The notes under the pieces: generated by a model | The model's input: only the letters and a program-made list of their open reading frames with translations | Databases searched by the model: none | Told to the model about the DNA's origin: nothing | Source of the DNA: Alphaproteobacteria bacterium | GTDB taxonomy: Bacteria > Pseudomonadota > Alphaproteobacteria > Oceanibaculales > Oceanibaculaceae | Direction of reading: 5' to 3' | Length of the DNA stretch: 64,000 nt | NCBI GenBank assembly: GCA_018823745.1 | Contig: JAHJHR010000018.1 | Span: 1-64,000 of the forward strand | Position numbers and translations under genes: made by a program | Shown: one piece after another, positions 1-7,305 of the stretch | How positions within the stretch are numbered: the stretch's first letter is position 1 | Layout: each line of letters begins with the position of its first letter

Positions 1-118
1 CGTCAGACGACAGCGAAGGGATCGCCACATACTCATATGCCAGCCGCTTCAGGTTCAGCACGATGCGTACCCGCTGACCCGCCGAGTTCTGGTGCCGTGT
101 ATGGAGGCGGAGTTTCAT
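1..118 (-). CDS. Maleylacetoacetate isomerase / zeta-class GST, N-terminal part
   Basis: Only the first 39 codons lie in the window; the gene continues past base 1. The minus-strand reading starts at an ATG (118-116) and gives a peptide beginning MKLRLHTRHQNSAGQRVRIV and continuing LNLKRLAYEYV. The serine followed by RVRIxLNLKxLxYEYV is the thioredoxin-fold N-terminus of zeta-class glutathione transferases, whose best known member isomerises maleylacetoacetate in tyrosine/homogentisate breakdown. The family usually has about 210-220 residues, so most of the protein is outside. No clear ribosome-binding site precedes the ATG. It is divergent from the gene cluster to its right. Related GSTs with other substrates cannot be excluded from the N-terminus alone. 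Confidence 0.7.
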   Translation of the reverse strand, partial: MKLRLHTRHQNSAGQRVRIVLNLKRLAYEYVAIPSLSSD

Positions 119-366
119 GCAGTGACTTTAGCGTGCAGCCGAAGCTTTGGCGATCTGGTCCGGTGCATCGACAACATTGACGCGCTTCGATCTCTCTTTC
201 ATTTGAGAAGGCGATCTGGCGTCACCGTTTTCTCTACAGTTTCTCACACTTTAGTATATTATCTGTCTGTAATTGGATATTTATTAGGATCTGTTGCTTA
301 TTCGAAGTTGTATTGATTGAGAGACGTATAGTAACTCATGAACAACTGATGAAAGAAGCTGACGAA
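119..366. other. AT-rich intergenic region
   Basis: This gap separates the outward-facing GST gene from the XRE gene. Bases about 225-345 are much richer in A and T than the rest of the window (runs such as TTTAGTATATTATC and TTGGATATTTATTAGG), which fits a promoter region. I could not assign a confident -35/-10 pair, and I see no RNA gene or tRNA remnant. Confidence 0.4.
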
Positions 367-822
367 ATGACCGCTGATACTGCATCCAATATGCCTTTCT
401 ACCAGAAGCTGGCGATCCTGATGGATAATTCCGGCCGCAAGCGCTACGAAATCGCTGAGGCTCTGGGGTACGACAACCCCAATGTGATCAGCATGTTCAA
501 GAAGGGCACGACAAAGGTGCCCATGGTCAAGATTCCGGCCCTGGCTGATGTCCTCGGCATTGATCGCAAATGGCTCTTCCACCTGGCGCTGAGGGCCTAT
601 TCGCCGGAGTTGCTGCCGGTGATTGAGGAGGTCTATGGCCCGATCGTCACGGCGAATGAGCGCCGCTTGCTGGATGTCGTCCGGAAGGAAAGCGAATTCC
701 GCGATATCCGCCTGGATGCCGATATGGAAGCGGATATGCGCCAGTTGATGCAGAAATGGCGGGATCGGTTCGATCGCAAGATGCTGGGCGGCTCTTCCGG
801 TGCGGAGGGTGGAACAGGCTGA
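367..822 (+). CDS. XRE-family helix-turn-helix regulator
   Basis: This is a small DNA-binding protein of about 151 residues. The stretch KRYEIAEALGYDNPNVISMF followed by KKGTTKVPMVKIPALADVLG is a Cro/CI-type helix-turn-helix close to the N-terminus, and the remaining ~80 residues are charged and helical with no recognised domain. I chose the ATG at 367 because AAGAAG lies about 8 bases upstream; in-frame alternatives are an ATG at 349 and a TTG at 313. It lies 285 bp before the HTH/methyltransferase/PIN cassette on the same strand and could control it. Regulators of this type often sit at the edge of mobile and defence regions. Target and ligand are unknown. Confidence 0.6.
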   Translation: MTADTASNMPFYQKLAILMDNSGRKRYEIAEALGYDNPNVISMFKKGTTKVPMVKIPALADVLGIDRKWLFHLALRAYSPELLPVIEEVYGPIVTANERRLLDVVRKESEFRDIRLDADMEADMRQLMQKWRDRFDRKMLGGSSGAEGGTG

Positions 823-1107
823 AGCGTTGGCTGGGGGGGGTGTTGTTTCGCTCTATGGCAGGCGGCCGAAATTCCTAAAGCACTCGATGCGGGTCAAAAG
901 CGTGATCGTACCGCAAGGCCACAGGACGACTTGGTTTCATTCGAAAGCTCACTCGCAAAGCACAAGCGGTGCAGCGCCGCCGCTTGTCTCCAGCGTGCCC
1001 TGCAGAGCGCAATTCATCTGCCACTGGGTCCGCCATGAAGCAAGTTCTTGCTGGGAACGCAAGCACACGGTATCTTGTTGCGAACAACAAGATTGTGAGC
1101 AACTTTC
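823..1107. other. Intergenic region without a recognisable gene
   Basis: This 285-bp stretch separates the XRE gene from the methyltransferase cassette. Short open frames exist on both strands but none has a domain, a good ribosome-binding site or conserved-looking composition. It probably carries the promoter of the cassette, but I cannot point to clear boxes. Confidence 0.35.
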
Positions 1108-1590
1108 GTGACGGTCCTCTATACGCCCGGCCAGCTTCGCAGCGCGATCTCGATTGCCCCCGAAACCTATCGCCATTGGAAGAAGGCGCTCGCGCCGTTG
1201 CGCCGCGGCCGGGGCCACAGCCCTTGCTTCAGCTCGGGTGATCTCGTCGCCGTGTCAGTCATTCGAGCGCTGGCGGTGGATATGGGGATCCGCGTCGGCG
1301 CGCTGGCGGCTATCTCCGAAATGCTGTTCGAATTGTGCAACCTGTCGCCCTGGGCGGCGCTGGAGCGCGCCAAGCTGGTTGTTGACGTGGCAGGCGCGCG
1401 ATTGCAGCTCCGCCCGGAGCTGGCCGAGATTGTGAGCGATCTGCCGTTGATCACGATCCCGCTGGGTCCAGTGGTGGCGCGTCTTCGCGAGCAATTGCTT
1501 GCAGCAAGCGAGAGCAGCGAGCAGACGTCGCTTCTCTTTCCGCCGATACCGGTCAACGCTACTGCGTCCGCGAATGGAGGCCTGCTGTGA
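1108..1590 (+). CDS. MerR-like winged-helix protein, first gene of the methyltransferase/PIN cassette
   Basis: A 160-residue protein starting at GTG. Its N-terminus (YTPGQLRSAISIAPETYRHW, a basic linker, then FSSGDLVAVSVIRALAVDMG) has the spacing of a MerR/HTH_17 winged helix: a first helix-turn-helix, a basic wing and a second helix ending in a leucine-rich segment. There is no obvious ligand-binding cysteine cluster. The stop codon overlaps the start of the methyltransferase by four bases (GTGA), so the two are translationally coupled. It may be the cassette repressor, an antitoxin-like partner of the PIN protein, or a specificity factor; the sequence alone does not decide. Confidence 0.6.
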   Translation: MTVLYTPGQLRSAISIAPETYRHWKKALAPLRRGRGHSPCFSSGDLVAVSVIRALAVDMGIRVGALAAISEMLFELCNLSPWAALERAKLVVDVAGARLQLRPELAEIVSDLPLITIPLGPVVARLREQLLAASESSEQTSLLFPPIPVNATASANGGLL

Positions 1591-4076
1591 ACGCCGTCGA
1601 CAGAATCGCACAAGCGGTCCACGACACCGGTTATCGCTCGGAAGCGGTCGTGCGCAACTACGCGTTTGCCGACGTGTTGGTCGATGCTAATACGACCCGA
1701 ACGGTGCCGCTCGTCGCTTTCACGCGCACGCCGCCATCCTATCGGTCCGCGGCGCTCGCGGTCGTGAATGGCGATGGCCGGCGTGCCGTCGATTTGGTGA
1801 ATGAGCATCGGGCATTGGGTGCGCCGCTGCTGTTCGTCGTTGACCATGACGACGTGACCGTCTGGCAGGTCAGAAGCGTCGATCCTCCCCGGGCGCTCGA
1901 AAAGATCAAGCTCGCCGATCTGACCGCCTTGTTCGCCCGCAATCAGGCTAACTGGCACCCCGATGCCATTCACCGGGCCAAGTCCGTCGGTACCGCCGGC
2001 GGGAGCTACCAGCTCGATTTCGTCGATCTCGGGCTGTTGCCGGCGATCGAAGGCGAGATCCATATCAAGCTGGACCGCCTACTGGTCGAGACGCTCGACC
2101 TGGCGCGCAACGCACCCGCTGGCGATCGCCTCGACCCACGCACATTATTTCGCGTGGTGTTTCGGCTGCTTGCCGCCAAGGTGCTGCAGGATCGCCGCCA
2201 TCCTTATGCCGACGGCTGGAATCCCGAAGACTTGGCGTCGGTGCTGACCGGTATCGAGACTTATTATATGCTCGGGGCGATCGACGGGTCGGCGAACACC
2301 GCGCTGCCGGCGATGTTCGATGCGGCGTGGCGACATCTGCGCGCCGGGATCAGCTTTTCCAACATCTCCTCCGACGATCTCGCCTTCGTGTACGAGAACA
2401 CGCTAGTCACGCCGGAAACGCGCAAGCTGTTCGGCACGCACAGCACGCCGCGACAGGTGGCGGAATATGTTGTTCAGCGCCTCGAACTGCACAAGCACAA
2501 GCCCGAGGATATTAGGATCTACGAGCCGTTCGCCGGTGCCGGTGTGTTTCTGGTGTCGGCGCTGCGCCATCTGCGCGATCTCCTGCCCGTGGAATGGTCG
2601 GACCAGCAGCGCCACAACTTCCTCATCGGCCATATTTCGGGCGACGAGGTCGATCCCTTCGCCTGTGAAGTGGCGACGCTGTCGCTGATCCTTGCCGACT
2701 ATCCCAATCACAATGGCTGGCATGTCGAAGAAGTCGATCTGTTCGCTGACGGCGCGCTGGCGCAGCGGATCGGATTGAACAACGTCATCGTTTGCAACCC
2801 GCCGTTCGAAGCCTTCAGCAAGGCCGATCGAATCCGCTATGCGATTGCCGGTGACACGCATTCCAAGGCGATCGCCGCGCTCAGTGCGGCGATCGACGCC
2901 AAACCGCTCGCGCTGGGGTTCGTGCTGCCGCGATCGTACATCCTTGAGCACCAGTTCGCGGAACAGCGCCGTCGCATGGAGAGCCTATACGGCTCGGTCG
3001 AAATCCTGAAGCTTCCCGACGGGATCTTCGGCGCATCGGATGTCGAATCGTCGGCGGTCATCGCCCGCGATTTGCGCGCGCCGATGACCAAGACGATCAG
3101 GCTGCTCTCAACCGAAGTCTCCGAGCGCGATCGTTCCTCCTTCCTGAAGACCGGGCAGACAACGGTGCAGCGCGAGGTGACGCGCACCCTCGACGACAAC
3201 CCACAGGGGCGGTTGTGGATACCGCCGCTCTACGACCTGTGGGACTATCTGCAGCACAATCCGCGGCTGGGCTCGGTACTGGAGTCGCGTCGAGGCCTAG
3301 AATGGAAGTATCGCCAGGATCAGGCAGCGAGCGATGTCGAAAAGCCAGGCTATCGGCTTGGTTATGCCAATTCCCGCAACCTGCGACAGTATCGCTCCGC
3401 CCCCGCCGTCTGGCTGGATTTCAGGTCTGATCAGCTCCGCTGCGGTGCATCGCATGATTGGTCGACTGCGAAGCTGATCGCCAGCGCCACGCGGCTGAGC
3501 CGTGGCGCGTGGTGCATCGGCGCATTTGCTGATCTCGAAGGTCTGCTGTGTTCGCAGCAGTTCTTCGCCATGCGGCCGACGAGCGCGGTGACGCCAAACG
3601 ATCTGCTCGCGTTGACGGCAGTGCTGAACGGTCCGTTGGCGAATGCGTTTCTCGCGGTGAATTCCCCCAAAGACCGCTTCAGGGTCTCGGTTGTCGATGC
3701 CATTCCGATCCCAATTTCCCTGCCCGCGAAGCTTGGCGAGCTAGTTGAGGCCTATGTTGCGCTACTCGACAGTTCCGACATCCTTAACGGGGCTGCGGAT
3801 CAGCTACCCCGACTGCTCGCGCAGATCGATGCGACGCTGCTGGAAGCTTACGACCTTCCGCTGCGGCTCGAGCGACAGTTGCTGGCGTTTTTTGAAGACT
3901 CCGAGCGCCCCGTTTCCCATCACTGGCAGCATTGGGACAGCCTTTATCCTGTGCACGGACTGAGCCTCTCCGAACGCGCGTCGGGCCGCTTCAACCCCGG
4001 CGGAGACTGGGTCCGCAAGATTTTCCAGCCCTTGCCCGAGGACCAGATTTCCGTGCTCCGCGACTATGTGGTCTGA
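1587..4076 (+). CDS. N6-adenine DNA methyltransferase with C-terminal specificity region
   Basis: An 829-residue class I DNA methyltransferase. Around residue 311 it carries the SAM-binding motif I (YEPFAGAGVFLV) and around residue 402 the catalytic motif IV CNPPFEAF, an (N/D)PP(Y/F) motif typical of N6-adenine enzymes. The N-terminal ~150 residues look like an HsdR_N/nuclease-type fold (LLFVVDHDDVTVWQV), but I do not see an intact PD-(D/E)XK triad. The C-terminal third, with an arginine-rich segment and PIPIPIS near residue 710, resembles the target-recognition and contact part of type IIG or Eco57I-like enzymes. The GTG start overlaps the upstream HTH gene by four bases, and the PIN gene follows after 6 bp. 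The likely role is self-marking DNA methylation in a defence cassette; the recognition site is unknown. Confidence 0.85.
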   Translation: MNAVDRIAQAVHDTGYRSEAVVRNYAFADVLVDANTTRTVPLVAFTRTPPSYRSAALAVVNGDGRRAVDLVNEHRALGAPLLFVVDHDDVTVWQVRSVDPPRALEKIKLADLTALFARNQANWHPDAIHRAKSVGTAGGSYQLDFVDLGLLPAIEGEIHIKLDRLLVETLDLARNAPAGDRLDPRTLFRVVFRLLAAKVLQDRRHPYADGWNPEDLASVLTGIETYYMLGAIDGSANTALPAMFDAAWRHLRAGISFSNISSDDLAFVYENTLVTPETRKLFGTHSTPRQVAEYVVQRLELHKHKPEDIRIYEPFAGAGVFLVSALRHLRDLLPVEWSDQQRHNFLIGHISGDEVDPFACEVATLSLILADYPNHNGWHVEEVDLFADGALAQRIGLNNVIVCNPPFEAFSKADRIRYAIAGDTHSKAIAALSAAIDAKPLALGFVLPRSYILEHQFAEQRRRMESLYGSVEILKLPDGIFGASDVESSAVIARDLRAPMTKTIRLLSTEVSERDRSSFLKTGQTTVQREVTRTLDDNPQGRLWIPPLYDLWDYLQHNPRLGSVLESRRGLEWKYRQDQAASDVEKPGYRLGYANSRNLRQYRSAPAVWLDFRSDQLRCGASHDWSTAKLIASATRLSRGAWCIGAFADLEGLLCSQQFFAMRPTSAVTPNDLLALTAVLNGPLANAFLAVNSPKDRFRVSVVDAIPIPISLPAKLGELVEAYVALLDSSDILNGAADQLPRLLAQIDATLLEAYDLPLRLERQLLAFFEDSERPVSHHWQHWDSLYPVHGLSLSERASGRFNPGGDWVRKIFQPLPEDQISVLRDYVV

Positions 4077-4082
4077 AGGAGA

Positions 4083-4586
4083 ATGGACGCCTATCTTCTC
4101 GATACGACGATCCTATCCATCTATCTGGATCCGGGCCATCCCCATCACGCCGAAAAGAGTCATTCGCTGGCGGCGCTGCCTGCCGAGAGCCCGAGATTCA
4201 TTTCCGCCGTCGCGCTAGGCGAACTCGGATTTGGGGTCAAGCTCGCCGCCGTGATCGGCAAAGGGAATCTACCGGCGCTAGAGGAAATGCTAGTCCAGGC
4301 GCGCTCCCATGCCGTCATTGACATCTCGCACCACACTGCGTCCCTTTACGCTGAGATAAAGGCAAGAATCGCGCAGAAATACTTGGCGAAGGTGCTGCGT
4401 AAGGACCGCCCGAAATATATCGAGGAATGGGTTGACAAAGCCACAGGTCAGAAGCTCGGGATTGATGAAAACGATCTTTGGATGTGCGCGCAGGCCAAGG
4501 AACGCGACCTGATCTTCGTGACCGCCGATGGCAAGATGAAGCGCATCCCGGATGCCGATCCCGACGTAAGATTGCTCACTATATGA
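4083..4586 (+). CDS. PIN-domain nuclease linked to the methyltransferase
   Basis: A 167-residue single-domain PIN protein, slightly longer than typical VapC toxins (~130-140). The acidic metal-binding set is present: D7 in YLLDTTIL, E47 in ALGELGFG, the aspartate in ENDLWMCAQA near residue 131 and the one in VTADGKM near 148. PIN proteins are metal-dependent nucleases, mostly ribonucleases. The start ATG lies 6 bp after the methyltransferase stop, with GAAGGAG just upstream, so it belongs to the same transcript. No separate small antitoxin gene is visible; the MerR-like protein two genes upstream is the only DNA-binding candidate. In this context it may be the effector of a modification-coupled defence system rather than a plain toxin. 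Confidence 0.8.
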   Translation: MDAYLLDTTILSIYLDPGHPHHAEKSHSLAALPAESPRFISAVALGELGFGVKLAAVIGKGNLPALEEMLVQARSHAVIDISHHTASLYAEIKARIAQKYLAKVLRKDRPKYIEEWVDKATGQKLGIDENDLWMCAQAKERDLIFVTADGKMKRIPDADPDVRLLTI

Positions 4587-4626
4587 GAGCGACCTTGCTG
4601 CGGGCGGCTTGGGCAGAGATAGTCCT

Positions 4627-4659
4627 CTCGGTTCACCGTTCCGGTGCGCCGAGCCTTTT
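4627..4659 (+). terminator. Hairpin terminator after the methyltransferase/PIN cassette
   Basis: Arms CTCGG (4627-4631) and CCGAG (4649-4653) enclose a second stem ACCG/CGGT (4635-4638 and 4642-4645) with a three-base loop, and four T residues follow within two bases. It lies 40 bp after the PIN stop codon in the right orientation to end that transcript. Confidence 0.5.
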
Positions 4660-4818
4660 CTATCCATGTCGGGCGCGCCGCGCTCGCTCGGACTCAGGGC
4701 TCCGTGAATAGAGCCGGGCTATCGGCCGCCGAGCATCTCGACCCAAGTGGAAAAGTAGCTTTCCACCAGAAGCCGAAATTCAAACTGAGACATCAGCCAC
4801 CTACGCCGATCCTCGGAA

Positions 4819-5934
4819 TTACTCTCCACCGCCATCAATGTTGAGCCAGTAGCGCGTGTGCCGGCGTTCACCGGTGCGCATGATGGCCCCCTTGGTGACC
4901 AGATCGCCCAGATCCCGCGTGGCTGTTGCCGTGGAGGTGCCGGTGATGGAGATATAGTTCTCGGCGCTCAAGCCCCCTTTGAAACCTTCCGGCCCTTCAC
5001 GGAACAGCCGCGCCAGGACCTTCTGCTGCCGGTCATTCAGGGAATTGTGCAGTCGGTCATAGAGGCGGGTCTTGGCGATCAGGAATTCCACCAGGCGCAG
5101 CGTCCGGCTCTGTGCGTCGAGAACCACCCCGGCGAAATACTCCAGCCAGGCGGTGACCTCCAACTCCTTGTTGCTCTGCTCGAGTAGGTCGTAATAGCGC
5201 TTGCGGTCCGCCTGAATGGCGTCGGACAGCGCCATCACGGCCGGTTCGCCCAGCCCCTGTGACAGTGCCATTTCTGATATCGCCCGGCCGATACGACCAT
5301 TGCCGTCTTGGAAGGGATGGATGCTCACGAAATACAGATGCGCCAGGCCCGCCCGGGCTAATGGCGGTAGGGGCTCATCCCCGCCCGGACCGCAGGCGTT
5401 GAACCAGGCAATGAAGCGATCCATTTCCGCGGTCATGGCAGAGGAGGGCGGCGCCTCGAAATGCACATTCGGCTTGTCTATCGCGCCGGAGATCACCTGC
5501 ATCGGCTCCGCATGGGTGCGGTAGCGTCCAACATCCGTCAGGTCGGTCCGCCCGTTCATGGCCATCCTGTGCCACGCGAAGAGCTTCTCATGGGTCAGGG
5601 GGGCGGCGAATGTCCGGTGCAGATCGGTCATCATATCGGCGATGCCCTGCTCGGCGGGTGGCACGCGGCGATTATCGGTGCCAAGGCCGAAGTTCCGCCG
5701 CAGCGACGACTGTACAGAGTCCCGGTTGAGAATCTCCCCCTCGATCTCCGAGGTCTTGACGGCTTCCGTGCTGATGATCTCGATGACGAGGCTGGATTTC
5801 TGTTCGTCATCGACATGCTTTAGCGCGCCGACGACAATGCCGGATTCGTATCGGAACCGTGCCTCCTGGTCGGACAGCGCGAGCGTGTTCCAGTCAAACC
5901 GGGGCCATTCCGGCTTTTGCCAATTCCATGTCAT
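4819..5934 (-). CDS. fic: Fic-family protein adenylyltransferase with DUF4172 and winged helix
   Basis: A 371-residue enzyme expected to transfer AMP from ATP to hydroxyl groups on proteins. The N-terminus (WNWQKPEWPRFDWN) is a DUF4172 domain. Residues 61-66 (TSEIEG) match the autoinhibitory motif (S/T)xxxE(G/N), so this is an N-terminally inhibited (class II) Fic protein. The complete catalytic motif HPFQDGNGRIGR is near residues 205-216. The C-terminal ~90 residues (LNDRQQKVLARLF ... TATATRDLGDLV) form a winged helix that could bind DNA. The gene stands alone on the minus strand, and its promoter region carries repeated GATAGA/TCTATC motifs that are natural candidates for autoregulation by that domain. 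Substrate proteins are unknown. Confidence 0.92.
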   Translation of the reverse strand: MTWNWQKPEWPRFDWNTLALSDQEARFRYESGIVVGALKHVDDEQKSSLVIEIISTEAVKTSEIEGEILNRDSVQSSLRRNFGLGTDNRRVPPAEQGIADMMTDLHRTFAAPLTHEKLFAWHRMAMNGRTDLTDVGRYRTHAEPMQVISGAIDKPNVHFEAPPSSAMTAEMDRFIAWFNACGPGGDEPLPPLARAGLAHLYFVSIHPFQDGNGRIGRAISEMALSQGLGEPAVMALSDAIQADRKRYYDLLEQSNKELEVTAWLEYFAGVVLDAQSRTLRLVEFLIAKTRLYDRLHNSLNDRQQKVLARLFREGPEGFKGGLSAENYISITGTSTATATRDLGDLVTKGAIMRTGERRHTRYWLNIDGGGE

Positions 5935-5938
5935 GATC

Positions 5939-6006
5939 GATAGGATACCTTTCTATCAATCAACATGCCACGCTAGATTGAGCGATAGAAATCTGTTCTA
6001 TCGCTC
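5939..6006. promoter_or_regulatory. Repeated TCTATC/GATAG operator-like dyads upstream of fic
   Basis: GATAG (5939-5943) and CTATC (5953-5957) form one small dyad next to the fic start. A second, perfect 10-bp dyad GAGCGATAGA (5980-5989) / TCTATCGCTC (5997-6006) follows with a 7-base spacer. The shared core suggests a repeated binding site in the fic promoter. The winged helix of Fic itself is the simplest candidate binder, but this is inference. Confidence 0.5.
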
Positions 6007-6057
6007 ATCTTCGTTGCGTGAATGCGCAGGGTGCTCTCAGGATGCCCCTGAATCGCG

Positions 6058-6137
6058 CAGGGAAGCTCGCTGACGGGATCTTCATGCTGTCTGCTATGAG
6101 TTCAAGCTCAAATGACCCCGATCCCGTCAGGGAAGCT
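6058..6137. repeat. Short structured repeat: direct repeats flanking inverted repeats
   Basis: CAGGGAAGCT occurs twice in direct orientation (6058-6067 and 6128-6137). Between and partly overlapping these copies is a perfect 11-bp inverted repeat, CTGACGGGATC (6070-6080) and GATCCCGTCAG (6120-6130), with 39 bases between the arms. The arrangement resembles a tiny insertion or MITE-like remnant, or a large hairpin at the 3' end of the small minus-strand gene that ends at 6127. Confidence 0.45.
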
Positions 6138-6402
6138 TACAGCGCGAGTGTGATTCTGGTGCTCCGGCGGCATGGTTCTCAGATTGCGCGCTCAGCTGCT
6201 TTGTCGTCTTCCAGATGTTGTAGACGACCGTCGAGCCGCCGCCTATTGCGGCACCGATCAGGCGCGCCGTATCGCCATACTCGGTCATGCCGAAGGCAAC
6301 CCCGGCGAACACGGTGCCCATCAGGCTGAAACTGGCGATGAGCCTGATCGTCGACGTGTTGAAGAGGTTCGCCGCGACCAATCGAATCGCCCGGTATCGC
6401 AT
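6127..6402 (-). CDS. Small predicted membrane protein, unknown function
   Basis: A 91-residue frame with two likely membrane segments (LIASFSLMGTVFAGVAFGM and ARLIGAAIGGGSTVVYNIW) separated by a short acidic loop, and a polar C-terminus. AGGATAAG lies about 8 bases before the ATG. I recognise no family; a holin-like shape is possible but unsupported. The frame has no neighbour in a tight operon, and its 3' end overlaps the structured repeat at 6058-6137, so it may be a remnant. Confidence 0.4.
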   Translation of the reverse strand: MRYRAIRLVAANLFNTSTIRLIASFSLMGTVFAGVAFGMTEYGDTARLIGAAIGGGSTVVYNIWKTTKQLSAQSENHAAGAPESHSRCKLP

Positions 6403-6587
6403 TCAGCTTATCCTCCGCGTTGACGCATCGCCTGACCGATGGGCGAGCGATCATTGCTGCGAAGGGAGGCGTATTCAACGCAGTAGCTGCTTACTCTTCG
6501 AGGAAATAGCGCTCTGGCTCTGCCACGCTGGGCATTTTATCCGGCCAAGGGGTGAACCAGAGTGTGTATGTCTGGCAGAGGGTCGGA

Positions 6588-6620
6588 CCCCTCCCGCATG
6601 CAACGGCGATGCGGGAGGGG
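6588..6620 (-). terminator. Strong GC-rich hairpin ending the HupE/anchor operon
   Basis: A perfect 12-bp inverted repeat, CCCCTCCCGCAT (6588-6599) and ATGCGGGAGGGG (6609-6620), has a 9-base loop and starts 8 bp past the stop of the membrane anchor gene. There is no T-run, so termination may be incomplete or the hairpin may mainly protect the 3' end. Confidence 0.55.
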
Positions 6621-6628
6621 GATAGCGA

Positions 6629-7288
6629 TCAGACGACCCGCTTCAGGGCGATGAACTCGCCTTCCACGCGGAGCGTCACCGTCACCTCTTTGCCGGTGCG
6701 GTTGCGCCAGAACCAGCCGTGATGGCCGTCGAACGCCGCCTCCAGCACGCCTTTCTCGCCGGGTGAAGCGCGGCCCTTGCCATAGCCGTGATAGAAATCA
6801 CGCGGCGCATCATAGGGATCGCCATGGGTGTCGTAATTGACGCCGCCGCCGGCTGCCCTCCACTCGAAGGACACTTTGGCGCCCTTGCGCATTTCCAGCT
6901 TCACCTCGGCCCCCTCACCGGGTTTCAGCGTCAGGGTGTATTCCTCCGCCTTGGCCTGGGCGACCAGAACCGAGGCTGACGCCGGCTTCACCAGGAACAG
7001 CTCGGCCAGAACCTTGCCGATCAGGCCGGAGCGTTTGTCACCGGCGGGCGCGGGCTGGCTGTCCATCAGGCGGTCCTGTTCAGCCTCCCGGGACAGCTGT
7101 TCCTTGATCTCGCCCATCTCGGTCAGGCCCAGCAGCCGGCCGGCGCCGGTGGGATCGATATTGTATTCGGCGGGCAGCACTGTGGTGACCAGCAGCACGA
7201 TGGCCGTGGCGATGGCGATAAGGGTGGAGCGCAGCAGCTGCTTGGTGCTGGGCAGCTCGTCCCGGCTGGGGATGTTGCTGTTGTACAT
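6629..7288 (-). CDS. HupE-associated 'transmembrane anchor' protein
   Basis: A 219-residue protein with one membrane segment near residues 21-40 (LIAIATAIVLLVTTVL) and a periplasmic remainder. The C-terminal half (TLKPGEGAEVKLEMRKG, SFEWRAAGGGVNYDTHG, HGWFWRNRTGKEVTVTLRV) forms a beta-rich domain with conserved aromatic and histidine residues. Proteins of this kind are found next to HupE-like transporters in alphaproteobacteria and are annotated as transmembrane anchor proteins; their biochemical role is not established. It follows the HupE gene by 17 bp and is the last gene of the metal operon before a strong hairpin. Confidence 0.75.
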   Translation of the reverse strand: MYNSNIPSRDELPSTKQLLRSTLIAIATAIVLLVTTVLPAEYNIDPTGAGRLLGLTEMGEIKEQLSREAEQDRLMDSQPAPAGDKRSGLIGKVLAELFLVKPASASVLVAQAKAEEYTLTLKPGEGAEVKLEMRKGAKVSFEWRAAGGGVNYDTHGDPYDAPRDFYHGYGKGRASPGEKGVLEAAFDGHHGWFWRNRTGKEVTVTLRVEGEFIALKRVV

Positions 7289-7305
7289 GTCTCGGTCTCC
7301 CTGGG

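Noticed and set aside
92..316. Plus-strand 74-codon frame near the left edge
   Set aside because: It overlaps the antisense start of the GST gene, has no domain and no ribosome-binding site, and runs into AT-rich promoter-like DNA.
6172..6423. Plus-strand frame opposite the small membrane protein
   Set aside because: Arg/Cys/His-rich composition typical of an antisense frame; the minus-strand frame has coherent membrane segments and a ribosome-binding site.
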